DNA of 64,000 bases, from NCBI RefSeq assembly GCF_010365105.1, contig NZ_JAAFGZ010000004.1, forward strand, positions 98,745-162,744. The letters run 5' to 3'. Within the stretch, counting starts at the first letter, position 1, and each line of letters opens with the position of its first letter. Position numbers and translations under genes: made by a program. This DNA comes from Polaromonas sp. GTDB taxonomy: Bacteria > Pseudomonadota > Gammaproteobacteria > Burkholderiales > Burkholderiaceae_C. The notes under the pieces were generated by a model. The model worked only from the letters and a program-made list of their open reading frames with translations. It ran no database searches and was not told the origin of the DNA. Of this stretch, positions 1-7,725 are shown piece by piece.

Positions 1-329
1 ACGACACCCGGCATGTCAAGGATGCAGTAGCCGCAGGTGTTTGCGCCTATATCGTCGCCGGGCTGGAGCCCGCACGCATCCGGCCCATCCTCGATGTGGC
101 GATGGCGCGCTTTGAGCACGAACAGGGGCTGCGCCGCGAACTGGCCGATGCACGCACCGAACTGAAGGACCGCAAGGTCATCGACCGCGCCAAGGGCATG
201 CTGATGCAGCGTCAGGGCCTGTCGGAGCAGGCGGCGTATGAAAAGCTGCGCAAGGCGGCCATGGACAAGGGCCTGCGTCTGGGCGACGTGGCGCAGCGCA
301 TGCTCGATGTGGCTGACCTGCTCGGCTAG
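1..329 (+). CDS. nasT: ANTAR-domain response regulator (NasT-like), 5' truncated
   Basis: The open frame enters from the window edge, reading from base 3, and ends at the TAG at 327-329. About 108 residues are visible: the end of a receiver-like domain (…AGVCAYIVAGLEPARI), a coiled-coil linker, and then an ANTAR domain with the typical VIDRAKGMLMQRQGLSEQAA core. ANTAR proteins bind RNA hairpins with hexanucleotide loops and prevent termination. The downstream nrtABD and nirB leaders both carry such hairpins, so this is very likely the nitrate/nitrite-responsive antiterminator NasT. Its usual sensor partner NasS would lie outside the window. The family assignment is strong; the specific name rests on context. 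Confidence 0.85.
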   Translation, partial: DTRHVKDAVAAGVCAYIVAGLEPARIRPILDVAMARFEHEQGLRRELADARTELKDRKVIDRAKGMLMQRQGLSEQAAYEKLRKAAMDKGLRLGDVAQRMLDVADLLG

Positions 330-410
330 GCCGTCAACGCCGAAATGGTGCGGTGCACAACAGCAGTGCACTTCCTGAAAAGTGGGCTTTCAACCCGACG
401 ACAGCCAAAA

Positions 411-475
411 TGCTATTGATTCAGTAGCTACTCATACAAGCAGGGCAAGCGGAAGAGCCCTATGAGCTTGAAATT
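411..475 (+). repeat. Dispersed repeat family A (intergenic copy)
   Basis: A degenerate member of the 50-70 bp repeat seen about 14 times in this window. Its parts are a GCTATT…AGTAGCT palindrome-like head, a GCAGGGCAAGCGG middle and a T-rich tail. It lies between nasT and the nrtA promoter. Matched by eye only. Confidence 0.5.
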
Positions 476-505
476 TTCAATCCTGGCCTGGCAACCGGCT
501 TCAAT

Positions 506-521
506 TGGCACAGCTTTTGCA
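506..521 (+). promoter_or_regulatory. Sigma-54 promoter (-24/-12) of nrtABD
   Basis: TGGCACAGCTTTTGCA fits the sigma-54 consensus TGGCAC-N5-TTGCA. The invariant GG (507-508) and GC (519-520) are separated by exactly 10 bases. The expected transcript start is near 532, just before the leader hairpin. This implies NtrC-type activation under nitrogen limitation. Confidence 0.85.
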
Positions 522-535
522 ATGAATTGAACAAT

Positions 536-569
536 GGGCTTTGCGCTTCAACGGCGAGGTGGAAAGTCC
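536..569 (+). promoter_or_regulatory. Leader RNA hairpin with A1/G4 hexaloop (ANTAR target) upstream of nrtA
   Basis: A stem of about 14 pairs (536-549 with 556-569; one G-G mismatch and three G-T wobbles) closes a six-base loop AACGGC at 550-555. Position 1 is A and position 4 is G, the signature of loops bound by ANTAR antiterminators. It starts only a few bases after the predicted sigma-54 start and is followed directly by a terminator. Only one such hairpin is clear here. Confidence 0.65.
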
Positions 570-576
570 AAAGAAC

Positions 577-638
577 AAAGGCGTTCGAACCCTGCTGTCA
601 CACCTCGATGTGACGGCCCGGATCGAACGCCTTTTTTT
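577..638 (+). terminator. Rho-independent leader terminator/attenuator before nrtA
   Basis: A perfect 12-bp stem (AAAGGCGTTCGA at 577-588 with its complement at 623-634) runs into a T tract at 632-638. A second hairpin nests inside it (597-602 with 609-614). It lies between the sigma-54 promoter and nrtA, so it must be read through for expression, as expected of an antitermination-controlled leader. Confidence 0.85.
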
Positions 639-670
639 ATTTTGTTGTTTTATTTCCAGGAGTTGCTGAC

Positions 671-1927
671 ATGACGGACCTGCTCAAACCTTCCCTGACC
701 CGCCGCAGCGTGCTGCAAGCCGCCGCCGTGGGTGCCGTGGGCATCAGCCCGGCATTGCGCGCCGCCGTCTATGCGCAGGGCTCGGACGCGCCGGAAAAAA
801 AGGAAGTCAGGATCGGCTTCATTCCACTGACTGACTGCGCGTCGGTGGTGATGGCGTCGGTGCTGGGCATCGACAAGAAATACGGCGTGACCATCATTCC
901 GTCCAAGGAATCGAGCTGGGCCGGCGTGCGCGACAAGCTGGTCAACGGCGAACTCGACTTTGCCCATGTGCTGTATGGCCTGATCTACGGCGTGCATCTT
1001 GGCACTGCCGGCCCGAAGAAGGACATGGCCGTGCTGATGACGATCAACAACAACGGCCAGGCGATCACGCTGAGCAAGAAACTCGCCGACAAGGGTGCCG
1101 TCGATGGCGCCGGACTGGCCAGGCTGATGGCGTCTGAAAAGCGCGAATACACCTTCGCCCAGACCTTCCCCACCGGCACGCATGCGATGTGGCTGTACTA
1201 CTGGCTGGCGGCCAACGGCATCAACCCGATGACGGACGCCAAGGTCATCACCGTGCCGCCGCCGCAGATGGTCGCCAACATGCGCATTGGCAACATGGAC
1301 GGCTTTTGCGTCGGCGAGCCGTGGAACCAGCGCGCCATCATGGACGGTATTGGCGTCACCGCCGTCACCACGCAGGACATCTGGAAAGACCATCCGGAAA
1401 AGGTCTTGGGCACGACCGCCGAGTTCACCCAGAAATACCCCAACACGTCCCGCGCCGTGACCGCCGCCATCCTGGAAGCGGGCAAGTGGATCGACGCCAG
1501 CCTGGCGAATAAAAGCAAAATGGCCGAAACCATCGCCGGCAAGGCCTATGTCAACACCAGCGTGGACGCCATCAACCAGCGCATTCTGGGCCGCTACCAG
1601 AACGGCATGAGTGGCTCATTTGCCAAGACCTGGGACGACCCGAACCACATGAAGTTCTTCAACGACGGCGCGGTGAACTTTCCGTACCTGTCGGACGGCA
1701 TGTGGTTTTTGACGCAGCACAAGCGCTGGGGCCTGATGAAAGAGCACCCGGACTACCTGGCCGTGGCCAGGCAGATCAACAGGATCGACATCTACAAGCA
1801 GGCCGCCAGCGCCGCCAAGGTGAGCGTTCCAAAGGACATGATGCGCACCAGCAAGCTGATCGACGGCACGGTCTGGGACGGCAAGGACCCGAAAAAGTAT
1901 GCCGACAGCTTCAAGGTTCACGCCTGA
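671..1927 (+). CDS. nrtA: Nitrate ABC transporter, periplasmic substrate-binding protein
   Basis: This 418-residue protein is the NrtA/NasF solute receptor that delivers nitrate to the inner-membrane permease. A twin-arginine type leader is visible (LTRRSVLQAAAVGAVG, residues 9-24), which suggests Tat export. The mature part has the NrtA/SsuA-like bilobed fold sequence, with stretches such as VRIGFIPLTDCASVVMASV and NMDGFCVGEPWNQRAI. The ATG at 671 follows an AGGAG Shine-Dalgarno (658-662) at good spacing. It is first in the nrtABD operon behind the sigma-54 promoter and terminator leader. Nitrite or cyanate as alternative substrates cannot be excluded. Confidence 0.93.
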   Translation: MTDLLKPSLTRRSVLQAAAVGAVGISPALRAAVYAQGSDAPEKKEVRIGFIPLTDCASVVMASVLGIDKKYGVTIIPSKESSWAGVRDKLVNGELDFAHVLYGLIYGVHLGTAGPKKDMAVLMTINNNGQAITLSKKLADKGAVDGAGLARLMASEKREYTFAQTFPTGTHAMWLYYWLAANGINPMTDAKVITVPPPQMVANMRIGNMDGFCVGEPWNQRAIMDGIGVTAVTTQDIWKDHPEKVLGTTAEFTQKYPNTSRAVTAAILEAGKWIDASLANKSKMAETIAGKAYVNTSVDAINQRILGRYQNGMSGSFAKTWDDPNHMKFFNDGAVNFPYLSDGMWFLTQHKRWGLMKEHPDYLAVARQINRIDIYKQAASAAKVSVPKDMMRTSKLIDGTVWDGKDPKKYADSFKVHA

Positions 1928-1974
1928 AGCCGCTCCTGAAATTTCATTGAAATCCTGTTTTAAGAGGTGACGCC

Positions 1975-2931
1975 ATGGTCAGTGCCGTATTTCACAGCCC
2001 GCTCGAAAGCGCCCCGCCGCTCACTTCCGGCGCGGAGCGGAGCGCTACGCATTCAATAGCTGCCAATGCACACGGGGCAAGCGCAAAGACCGTAAAAGGC
2101 ATTGAAACGACCGCTGCGAACGTTGCTTCGGCGACCGGACCGCAGCGGGACTTCCCGGTACTGTGGCTGCGCGTATTGCCGCCGCTGCTCGGGCTGGCGC
2201 TGCTGGCGCTGATCTGGGAGGTGGTGTCGATTGGCACCAAGGGCAGCATCCCGTCGCCCAGGGAAACCTTCCTGCAGGCGGTTGTGCTGTTCAGCGATCC
2301 GTTCTACCGCAACGGCCCGAATGACCAGGGCGTGGGCTGGAACGTGCTGTCGTCGCTCAAGCGCGTGGCGCTCGGCTTTGGCCTGGCCGCCATCGTCGGC
2401 ATTCCGGTCGGGTTCCTGATTGGCCGCTTCACGTTTCTGAGCCGCATGTTCAACCCGCTCATCAGCCTGATGCGGCCGGTGTCGCCGCTGGCCTGGCTGC
2501 CGATTGGCCTGCTGGTGTTCAAGGGTGCCGACCCGGCTGCCATCTGGACGATTTTCATCTGCTCGATCTGGCCCATGATCATCAACACCGCTGTCGGCGT
2601 GCAGCGCGTGCCGCAGGACTACATGAACGTGGCGCGTGTGCTCAACCTGTCGGAATGGAAGATCGTCACCAAGATTTTGTTCCCCTCGGTGCTGCCCTAC
2701 ATGCTGACCGGCGTGCGGCTGGCCGTGGGTACGGCGTGGCTGGTGATCGTGGCGGCCGAGATGCTGACCGGCGGCGTGGGCATCGGCTTCTGGGTTTGGG
2801 ACGAGTGGAACAACCTGAACGTCAAGAACATCATCATCGCGATTTTCGTCATCGGCATTGTCGGCCTGATGCTGGAATACGCGCTGATCAAGCTGGCCAC
2901 GGCCTTCACCTTTGAAGAAGTCAAATCCTGA
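1975..2931 (+). CDS. nrtB: Nitrate ABC transporter permease
   Basis: This 318-residue inner-membrane permease of the NrtB/SsuC family has the BPD_transp_1 fold. Hydrophobic segments begin near residue 65 (LRVLPPLLGLALLALIWEVV), and the EAA-type loop lies around INTAVGVQRVPQDYMNVARVL. It forms the channel with the NrtD ATPase. The first 60 or so residues are polar, low in complexity and not typical of the family. Their DNA overlaps a dispersed repeat (2043-2105), so this N-terminus may be a repeat-derived extension or the true start may lie downstream. The gene lies 47 bp after nrtA. Confidence 0.92.
   Translation: MVSAVFHSPLESAPPLTSGAERSATHSIAANAHGASAKTVKGIETTAANVASATGPQRDFPVLWLRVLPPLLGLALLALIWEVVSIGTKGSIPSPRETFLQAVVLFSDPFYRNGPNDQGVGWNVLSSLKRVALGFGLAAIVGIPVGFLIGRFTFLSRMFNPLISLMRPVSPLAWLPIGLLVFKGADPAAIWTIFICSIWPMIINTAVGVQRVPQDYMNVARVLNLSEWKIVTKILFPSVLPYMLTGVRLAVGTAWLVIVAAEMLTGGVGIGFWVWDEWNNLNVKNIIIAIFVIGIVGLMLEYALIKLATAFTFEEVKS
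2043..2105 (+). repeat. Dispersed repeat family A inside the 5' end of nrtB
   Basis: The stretch with ATTCAATAGCTGCCAATGC and then GGGCAAGCGCAAAGACCG matches the head and middle of repeat family A. It is read in frame as roughly residues 24-44 of NrtB. Matched by eye. Confidence 0.5.
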
Positions 2932-2934
2932 GAC

Positions 2935-3049
2935 CTTGCGGGACAGACCAAGAATTTACACGCAGTGAAATTTTGCTCTGTCCCCAACCATTTAGAACTT
3001 GCGGGACAGACCAAGAGTTGCACGCAGTGAACTTTGCTCTGTCCTCAAC
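2935..3049 (+). repeat. Two tandem hairpin repeats (63-bp period) between nrtB and nrtD
   Basis: Copy 1 spans 2935-2988 and copy 2 spans 2998-3049. Each begins CTTGCGGGACAGACCAAGA and ends near CTCTGTCC-CAAC, with the central CACGCAGTGAA shared. The outer GGGACAGA and TCTGTCCC of copy 1 are complementary, so each unit can fold into a hairpin. The intergenic transcript between permease and ATPase would carry two such structures. Confidence 0.85.
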
Positions 3050-3070
3050 TGATGAAAAGAACCCTGAATC

Positions 3071-3886
3071 ATGAACACCTCAGCAAACCCCAAATACATC
3101 GACATCCAGGGCGTCGAGCAGACCTTCAAGACCCGGAAAGGCCCGTTCTGCGCGCTGCAGAACGTCAACCTGAAAGTGGCCAAGGGCGAGTTCGTCGCAC
3201 TCATCGGCCATTCGGGCTGCGGCAAGTCCACCCTGCTCAACCTGATCGCCGGGCTGACGATGCCCAGCCAGGGCGTGCTGCTGTGCGCCAACCGCGAAAT
3301 CGCCGGCCCCGGCCCGGAACGTGCCGTGGTGTTCCAGAACCACTCGCTGCTGCCGTGGCTGACCTGCTTTGAAAACGTCTACCTGGCGGTCGAACGGGTG
3401 TTTTCGGCGACTGAAAGCAAGGCGCAGCTCAAAAGCCGCACCGATGCGGTGCTGGCGATGGTCGGCTTGACGGCGGCTAGCCAAAAGCGTCCCGGCGAAA
3501 TATCGGGCGGCATGAAGCAGCGCGTTGGCATTGCACGCGCGCTGTCGATGGAGCCCAAGGTGCTGCTGCTCGACGAGCCCTTCGGCGCGCTCGATGCGCT
3601 GACCCGCGCCAAGCTGCAGGACGAGCTGCTGCAGATCGTTGCCAACACGCAAAGCACGGTGGTCATGGTGACGCACGATGTCGATGAAGCCGTGCTGCTG
3701 AGCGACAAGATCGTGATGATGACCAACGGCCCTTCGGCCACGATTGGCGAGGTGCTCAGCGTTGACCTGCCGCGCCCGCGCAACCGGGTCGAACTGGCCG
3801 AAAGCACGCAGTACCAGCACTACCGCAAGGCGGTGATTGATTTCTTGTACACGCGCCAGGCGCATGTGGAAAAAATCACGGCCTGA
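3071..3886 (+). CDS. nrtD: Nitrate ABC transporter ATP-binding protein
   Basis: This 271-residue ABC ATPase energises nitrate import on the cytoplasmic side. Walker A is GHSGCGKST (residues 46-54). The signature is ISGGMKQRVGIARAL, Walker B is VLLLDEPFGALD, and the switch His sits in VTHDVDEAV. Length and sequence match NrtD/SsuB-type proteins without the NrtC receptor-like C-terminal domain. It is the last gene of the nrtABD operon, 139 bp downstream of nrtB across two hairpin repeats. Confidence 0.93.
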   Translation: MNTSANPKYIDIQGVEQTFKTRKGPFCALQNVNLKVAKGEFVALIGHSGCGKSTLLNLIAGLTMPSQGVLLCANREIAGPGPERAVVFQNHSLLPWLTCFENVYLAVERVFSATESKAQLKSRTDAVLAMVGLTAASQKRPGEISGGMKQRVGIARALSMEPKVLLLDEPFGALDALTRAKLQDELLQIVANTQSTVVMVTHDVDEAVLLSDKIVMMTNGPSATIGEVLSVDLPRPRNRVELAESTQYQHYRKAVIDFLYTRQAHVEKITA

Positions 3887-4157
3887 ACACTTTGCGAACC
3901 GGTGGGCGCGCAGCAGCGTTCATCGTGTCGCCGCAGGCTATGGAAGGGTTTGCGAATGTGCGCGCCAAGCGCTGCAAGGCGGAGGAAGCCTTTGAGGCGT
4001 GGAGCGCACCGGCCGGTGCGCAGCCACGCCGACCGCCAGCTGATGGACCGATGAGGCTATCGACCGCATGTTGCATGGAACTGCAAAAGGGCATGCACTG
4101 GAACTATTTTGAAACTTGCCTTCAGCCTGTACGCCACAGGTTCGCAACAGGTACTTT

Positions 4158-4598
4158 TCAGCGGTGCTGGCCCGTGATGTAGTGCTCCAGCTGTTCGATA
4201 ACAAATTTTTGTTCCGAAATAATGTTTTTCACCAAGTCGCCAATCGAAATCAGGCCGATCAGCTTGTCGTCCTGGACGACGGGCAGGTGGCGCAGCCGGT
4301 TGTCGGTCATCAGCGCCATGCATTCTTCGCTGGTTTGCGCAGGCTTGACGAACATCACGGCCTTGGTCATCACATCGCGCACCTGCGTCAGCGCCGAGGT
4401 ACGGCCTTTCAGGGCGATCTTGCGCGCATAGTCGCGTTCGGTGACGATGCCGACGATCGCCGTGCCCTCGGTGACCATCAGCGCCCCGATTCCCTTGTCG
4501 GCCATGCGCTGCAAGGCGTCCAGCACGAAATCATCTGGCCCGATGGTGTGAACGGTGGCATCGCCCTTGGATTTGAGAATGTCGGCAACAGTGGTCAT
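4158..4598 (-). CDS. Tandem CBS-domain protein
   Basis: This 146-residue protein consists of a CBS pair: domain 1 around residues 10-60 (GALMVTEGTAIVGIVTERDYARK) and domain 2 around 75-130 (MALMTDNRLRHLPVVQDDKLIGLISIGDLV). Such pairs bind adenine nucleotides and act as regulatory modules; no catalytic domain is attached. I chose the ATG at 4598 because a GAGGGAG Shine-Dalgarno precedes it by about 7 bases; an open frame continues upstream but shows no homology. It is convergent with nrtD and divergent from the nirB unit. Its role is unknown. Confidence 0.85.
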   Translation of the reverse strand: MTTVADILKSKGDATVHTIGPDDFVLDALQRMADKGIGALMVTEGTAIVGIVTERDYARKIALKGRTSALTQVRDVMTKAVMFVKPAQTSEECMALMTDNRLRHLPVVQDDKLIGLISIGDLVKNIISEQKFVIEQLEHYITGQHR

Positions 4599-4847
4599 GA
4601 ATGGCTCCCTCTTGAAAAGATTGCAGATGCAGTCGCGAGTTTCGGGCCATTTGCACCGGTAATGCAAGAGTCCGTACCCCCAACCCGAGAATAAAACAAG
4701 GGACTCTGCACGCCACCAGCGTTTGCCTGCAGCACAAAGCAGCGCTGCAAACCATTGAGCAAGCCTGTTGTCCCTCCTGGCGGCACCCGTGCAATGCACG
4801 TTTTGAAGGCGCTCATGCACCATGCCGGTTTTTAGGCAGCACCCTGG

Positions 4848-4915
4848 TTGCTATTTTTTAAATAGCAATAACCTCATACAAGATATGCGGAAAAAGCCAT
4901 ATTTTCTTTGAATTC
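4848..4915 (+). repeat. Dispersed repeat family A (upstream of the nirB promoter)
   Basis: The head is TTGCTATTTTTTAAATAGCA, itself a near palindrome, followed by CTCATACAAGATATGCGG and a T-rich tail. The CTCATACAAG block is shared with the copy at 411-475. Both copies sit just upstream of the two sigma-54 promoters. Confidence 0.5.
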
Positions 4916-4932
4916 AAGCAATCTCAAGTACA

Positions 4933-4948
4933 TGGCACAAGCTTTGCA
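4933..4948 (+). promoter_or_regulatory. Sigma-54 promoter (-24/-12) of the nirB unit
   Basis: TGGCACAAGCTTTGCA matches the sigma-54 consensus. The GG at 4934-4935 and GC at 4946-4947 are 10 bases apart. The predicted start is near 4959, at the base of the first leader hairpin. It is nearly identical to the nrtA promoter at 506-521. Confidence 0.85.
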
Positions 4949-4954
4949 TAGTCA

Positions 4955-5006
4955 ACGTGCGGTCAACGCTGGCCGCACGTAGGCCCGGTGCAATGGCGGA
5001 TTGGGC
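4955..5006 (+). promoter_or_regulatory. Two-hairpin ANTAR-target leader RNA upstream of nirB
   Basis: Hairpin 1 pairs 4955-4964 with 4971-4980 (one wobble) around the loop AACGCT (4965-4970). Hairpin 2 pairs 4983-4991 with 4998-5006 (one G-G mismatch, two wobbles) around the loop AATGGC (4992-4997). Both loops are six bases with A at position 1 and G at position 4, the defined ANTAR recognition pattern. They are separated by two bases and followed by a terminator, matching nas-type leaders. The predicted RNA start falls within the 5' arm of hairpin 1, so the outermost pairs may not form. Confidence 0.75.
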
Positions 5007-5018
5007 AGACAGGACGAT

Positions 5019-5075
5019 GGCGTCCCCACGGAGAAGCCGGCTCAGGCCCTGGCAACCCGTGCGGACGCCTTTTTT
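5019..5075 (+). terminator. Rho-independent leader terminator before nirB
   Basis: GGCGTCCCCACGG (5019-5031) pairs with CCGTGCGGACGCC (5057-5069) with a single mismatch and is followed by a T tract. It lies between the hexaloop hairpins and the nirB Shine-Dalgarno. It would stop transcription unless the ANTAR protein is bound. Confidence 0.85.
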
Positions 5076-5112
5076 GTTTTTACGAACTGCCGAATCGGGT
5101 AAAGGAGTCACG

Positions 5113-7560
5113 ATGAAAAAATCCAGACTGGTCATGATTGGCAACGGCATGGCCGGCGTGCGTGCGCTTGAAGAACTGCTGAAGATTGCGCCTGATCTGT
5201 ACGACATCACGGTGTTCGGCGCGGAGCCCCACCCGAACTACAACCGCATCCTGCTCTCGCCGGTGCTGGCCGGCGAGCAGACGTTAGATGAAATCGTGCT
5301 GAACGACTGGTCCTGGTACCTGGACAACCACATCAGGCTGCACGCCGGCTGGACGGTGACTGAGGTGGACCGGGTGCGCCGCGTGGTGCATGCCATCAAT
5401 GCCGCCGGCGAAACCCTCAGCGCCGACTACGACCGGCTGATCATGGCCACCGGCTCCAACCCCTTCATCCTGCCAATTCCGGGCAAGGACCTGAAAGGCG
5501 TGCTGGCCTACCGCGACATCGCCGACACGCAGGCCATGATCGACGCCGCCGTGTTGTACAAGCATGCGGTCGTCATCGGCGGCGGCCTGCTGGGCCTGGA
5601 AGCGGCCAACGGCCTGATGAAGCGCGGCATGGAAGTGACCGTGGTGCATGTCGGCGACTGGCTGATGGAACGCCAGCTCGACGACGTGGCCGGCAAGCTG
5701 CTGCAAAAGTCGCTGGCCGAGCGCGGCATGAAATTTCTGATCGGCGCCCAGACGCAGGAACTTGTCGGCGGCGACGATGGCCGCGTCAAGGCCGTCAAGT
5801 TCAAGGATGGCAGCGAAGTGCCGGCCGACCTGGTCTGCATGGCCGTGGGCATCCGCCCGAACACGGCGCTGGCCGAAACAATGCGCCTGCATGTCAACCG
5901 CGGCATCGTCGTCAACGACACCATGCAGACCACCACCGACGCGCGCATCTATGCCGTTGGCGAATGCGCCGCACACCGTGGCATCGCCTATGGCCTGGTG
6001 GCGCCGCTTTTCGAGCAGGGCAAGGTGCTGGCCAACCACCTGGCGATGTTCGGCATTGGCCGCTACACCGGCTCGCTCACCTCGACCAAGCTGAAAGTCA
6101 CCGGCATCGACCTGTTCAGCGCCGGCAACTTCATGGGCGGCGACGGTGCCGAGGAAATCATCATGTCCGACCCGTTTGGCGGGGTGTACAAGAAGCTGGT
6201 CATCAAGGACGACAAGCTGATCGGCGCATGCCTGTATGGCGACACGGTCGATGGCAGCTACTACTTCAAGCTGCTGCGCGACGGCCGCAGCATCGAAGGC
6301 ATCCGCGACCGGCTGATGTTTGGCGAGTCGAACATCGGCGACACCGGCCACGAAGGCCACAGCAAAGCCGCCGCCATGCTGGACAGCGACGAAGTTTGCG
6401 GCTGCAACGGCGTGAACAAAGGCGCGATCTGCAAGGCGATCAAGGAAAAAGGCCTGTTCACACTCGACGAGGTGCGCAAGCACACCAAGGCCAGCGCCAG
6501 CTGCGGCTCATGCACCGGCCTGGTCGAGCAGATTTTGATGTTCACCGCCGGTGGCGACTATTCGGCCACGCCCCGGCTCAAGGCGATGTGCGGCTGCACC
6601 GATCTGGGGCATCAGGCGGTACGCGACGCCATCCGCAAGAACAAGCTCCTGGCGATTGCAGACGTTTACGCATTTCTGGAATGGCGTACGCCCAACGGCT
6701 GCGCGAGCTGCCGCCCGGCGGTCAACTACTACGTCACCAGCACCTGGCCCAAAGAAGCCAAAGACGATCCGCAAAGCCGCTTCATCAACGAGCGCAGCCA
6801 CGCCAACATCCAGAAAGACGGCACCTACAGCGTCATCCCGCGCATGTGGGGCGGCGAAACCAGTTCCAGCGAGTTGCGCCGCATTGCCGACGTGGTCGAC
6901 AAGTACAAGATTCCGACCGTCAAGGTCACCGGCGGCCAGCGCATCGACCTGCTGGGCGTGAAAAAGGAAGACCTGGTGAATGTCTGGAAGGACATCGGCA
7001 TGCCGTCGGGCCATGCCTACGCCAAGGCGCTGCGCACGGTGAAGACCTGCGTCGGCAGCGAATGGTGCCGCATGGGCACGCAGGATTCGACCGAGATGGG
7101 CAAGATGCTGGAGCGCGCCATGTGGCGCATGTACGCGCCGCACAAGGTGAAGTTTGCGGTCAGCGGCTGCCCGCGCAACTGCGCCGAATCGGGCATCAAG
7201 GACGTCGGCATCATCGGCGTCGATTCGGGCTGGGAAATGTATGTCGCCGGCAACGGCGGCATCAAGACCGAGGTGGCGCACTTCTTCACCAAGCTGAAAA
7301 CTGCCGCCGAAGTGCTCGAATACACCGGCGCGTTTTGCGAGCTGTACCGCCAGGAAGGCTGGTACCTGGAGCGCACGGTGCATTACGTCAACCGCGTCGG
7401 CCTGGACCATGTGAAGAAAAAAATCCTCGATGACCATGCAGGCCGCAAGGCGCTCTGGGAACAACTCCAGTTTGCACTCGACGGTGAGCCCGATCCATGG
7501 TTTGACTTCAAGGAAGCATCGGTGGACACGCGCCAGTTCATTCCGATTACGGTGATTTGA
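5113..7560 (+). CDS. nirB: Assimilatory nitrite reductase [NAD(P)H], large subunit
   Basis: This 815-residue cytoplasmic flavo-siroheme enzyme reduces nitrite to ammonium. The N-terminal half is an FAD/NAD(P)H disulfide-oxidoreductase-like domain (VMIGNGMAGVRALEELL; second nucleotide fold at VVIGGGLLGLEAA). Two BFD-like [2Fe-2S] segments follow (CGCNG near residue 429, CGSC, MCGCTDLG). The C-terminal siroheme/[4Fe-4S] domain has ligands C646, C652, C686 and C690 (CVGSEWC, GCPRNC). The ATG at 5113 follows AAAGGAG; an in-frame ATG at 4957 lies inside the leader RNA and is rejected. Length is normal. Confidence 0.95.
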   Translation: MKKSRLVMIGNGMAGVRALEELLKIAPDLYDITVFGAEPHPNYNRILLSPVLAGEQTLDEIVLNDWSWYLDNHIRLHAGWTVTEVDRVRRVVHAINAAGETLSADYDRLIMATGSNPFILPIPGKDLKGVLAYRDIADTQAMIDAAVLYKHAVVIGGGLLGLEAANGLMKRGMEVTVVHVGDWLMERQLDDVAGKLLQKSLAERGMKFLIGAQTQELVGGDDGRVKAVKFKDGSEVPADLVCMAVGIRPNTALAETMRLHVNRGIVVNDTMQTTTDARIYAVGECAAHRGIAYGLVAPLFEQGKVLANHLAMFGIGRYTGSLTSTKLKVTGIDLFSAGNFMGGDGAEEIIMSDPFGGVYKKLVIKDDKLIGACLYGDTVDGSYYFKLLRDGRSIEGIRDRLMFGESNIGDTGHEGHSKAAAMLDSDEVCGCNGVNKGAICKAIKEKGLFTLDEVRKHTKASASCGSCTGLVEQILMFTAGGDYSATPRLKAMCGCTDLGHQAVRDAIRKNKLLAIADVYAFLEWRTPNGCASCRPAVNYYVTSTWPKEAKDDPQSRFINERSHANIQKDGTYSVIPRMWGGETSSSELRRIADVVDKYKIPTVKVTGGQRIDLLGVKKEDLVNVWKDIGMPSGHAYAKALRTVKTCVGSEWCRMGTQDSTEMGKMLERAMWRMYAPHKVKFAVSGCPRNCAESGIKDVGIIGVDSGWEMYVAGNGGIKTEVAHFFTKLKTAAEVLEYTGAFCELYRQEGWYLERTVHYVNRVGLDHVKKKILDDHAGRKALWEQLQFALDGEPDPWFDFKEASVDTRQFIPITVI

Positions 7561-7561
7561 A

Positions 7562-7660
7562 TTCGTAGGTCGGCTTAGCGAAGCGTAAGCCGACATCCCC
7601 GCAACCCGCCGCCGTATTCGCCGATGTCGGGTTACGCCTGCGGCTAACCCGACCTACGAA
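7562..7660. repeat. REP-like inverted repeat between nirB and nirD
   Basis: Left arm 7562-7597 (…CGTAGGTCGGCTTAGCG…) and right arm 7623-7660 (…CGGCTAACCCGACCTACG…) are imperfect inverse complements. Each arm also folds on itself (GTCGGCTTA…TAAGCCGAC and GTCGGGTTA…TAACCCGAC). The element looks like a mobile REP/MITE-type palindrome inside the operon and could affect nirB mRNA 3' stability. Confidence 0.85.
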
Positions 7661-7725
7661 AATATTGATGAAATAGGCCTCCAGCGCATGACCCACCTGC
7701 ACTACAAGCTACAAAAGGAATAGCA

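Noticed and set aside
597..614. Inner hairpin of the nrtA terminator as a second ANTAR loop
   Set aside because: The loop is CCTCGA, lacking A at position 1 and G at position 4.
3892..4182. Short frame between nrtD and the CBS protein
   Set aside because: No ribosome site, no homology, and the end overlaps the CBS gene; I see nothing else supported in this 270-bp gap.
4957..5112. Upstream in-frame extension of nirB
   Set aside because: It would translate the hexaloop hairpins and terminator; the ATG at 5113 has a strong AAAGGAG and matches NirB.
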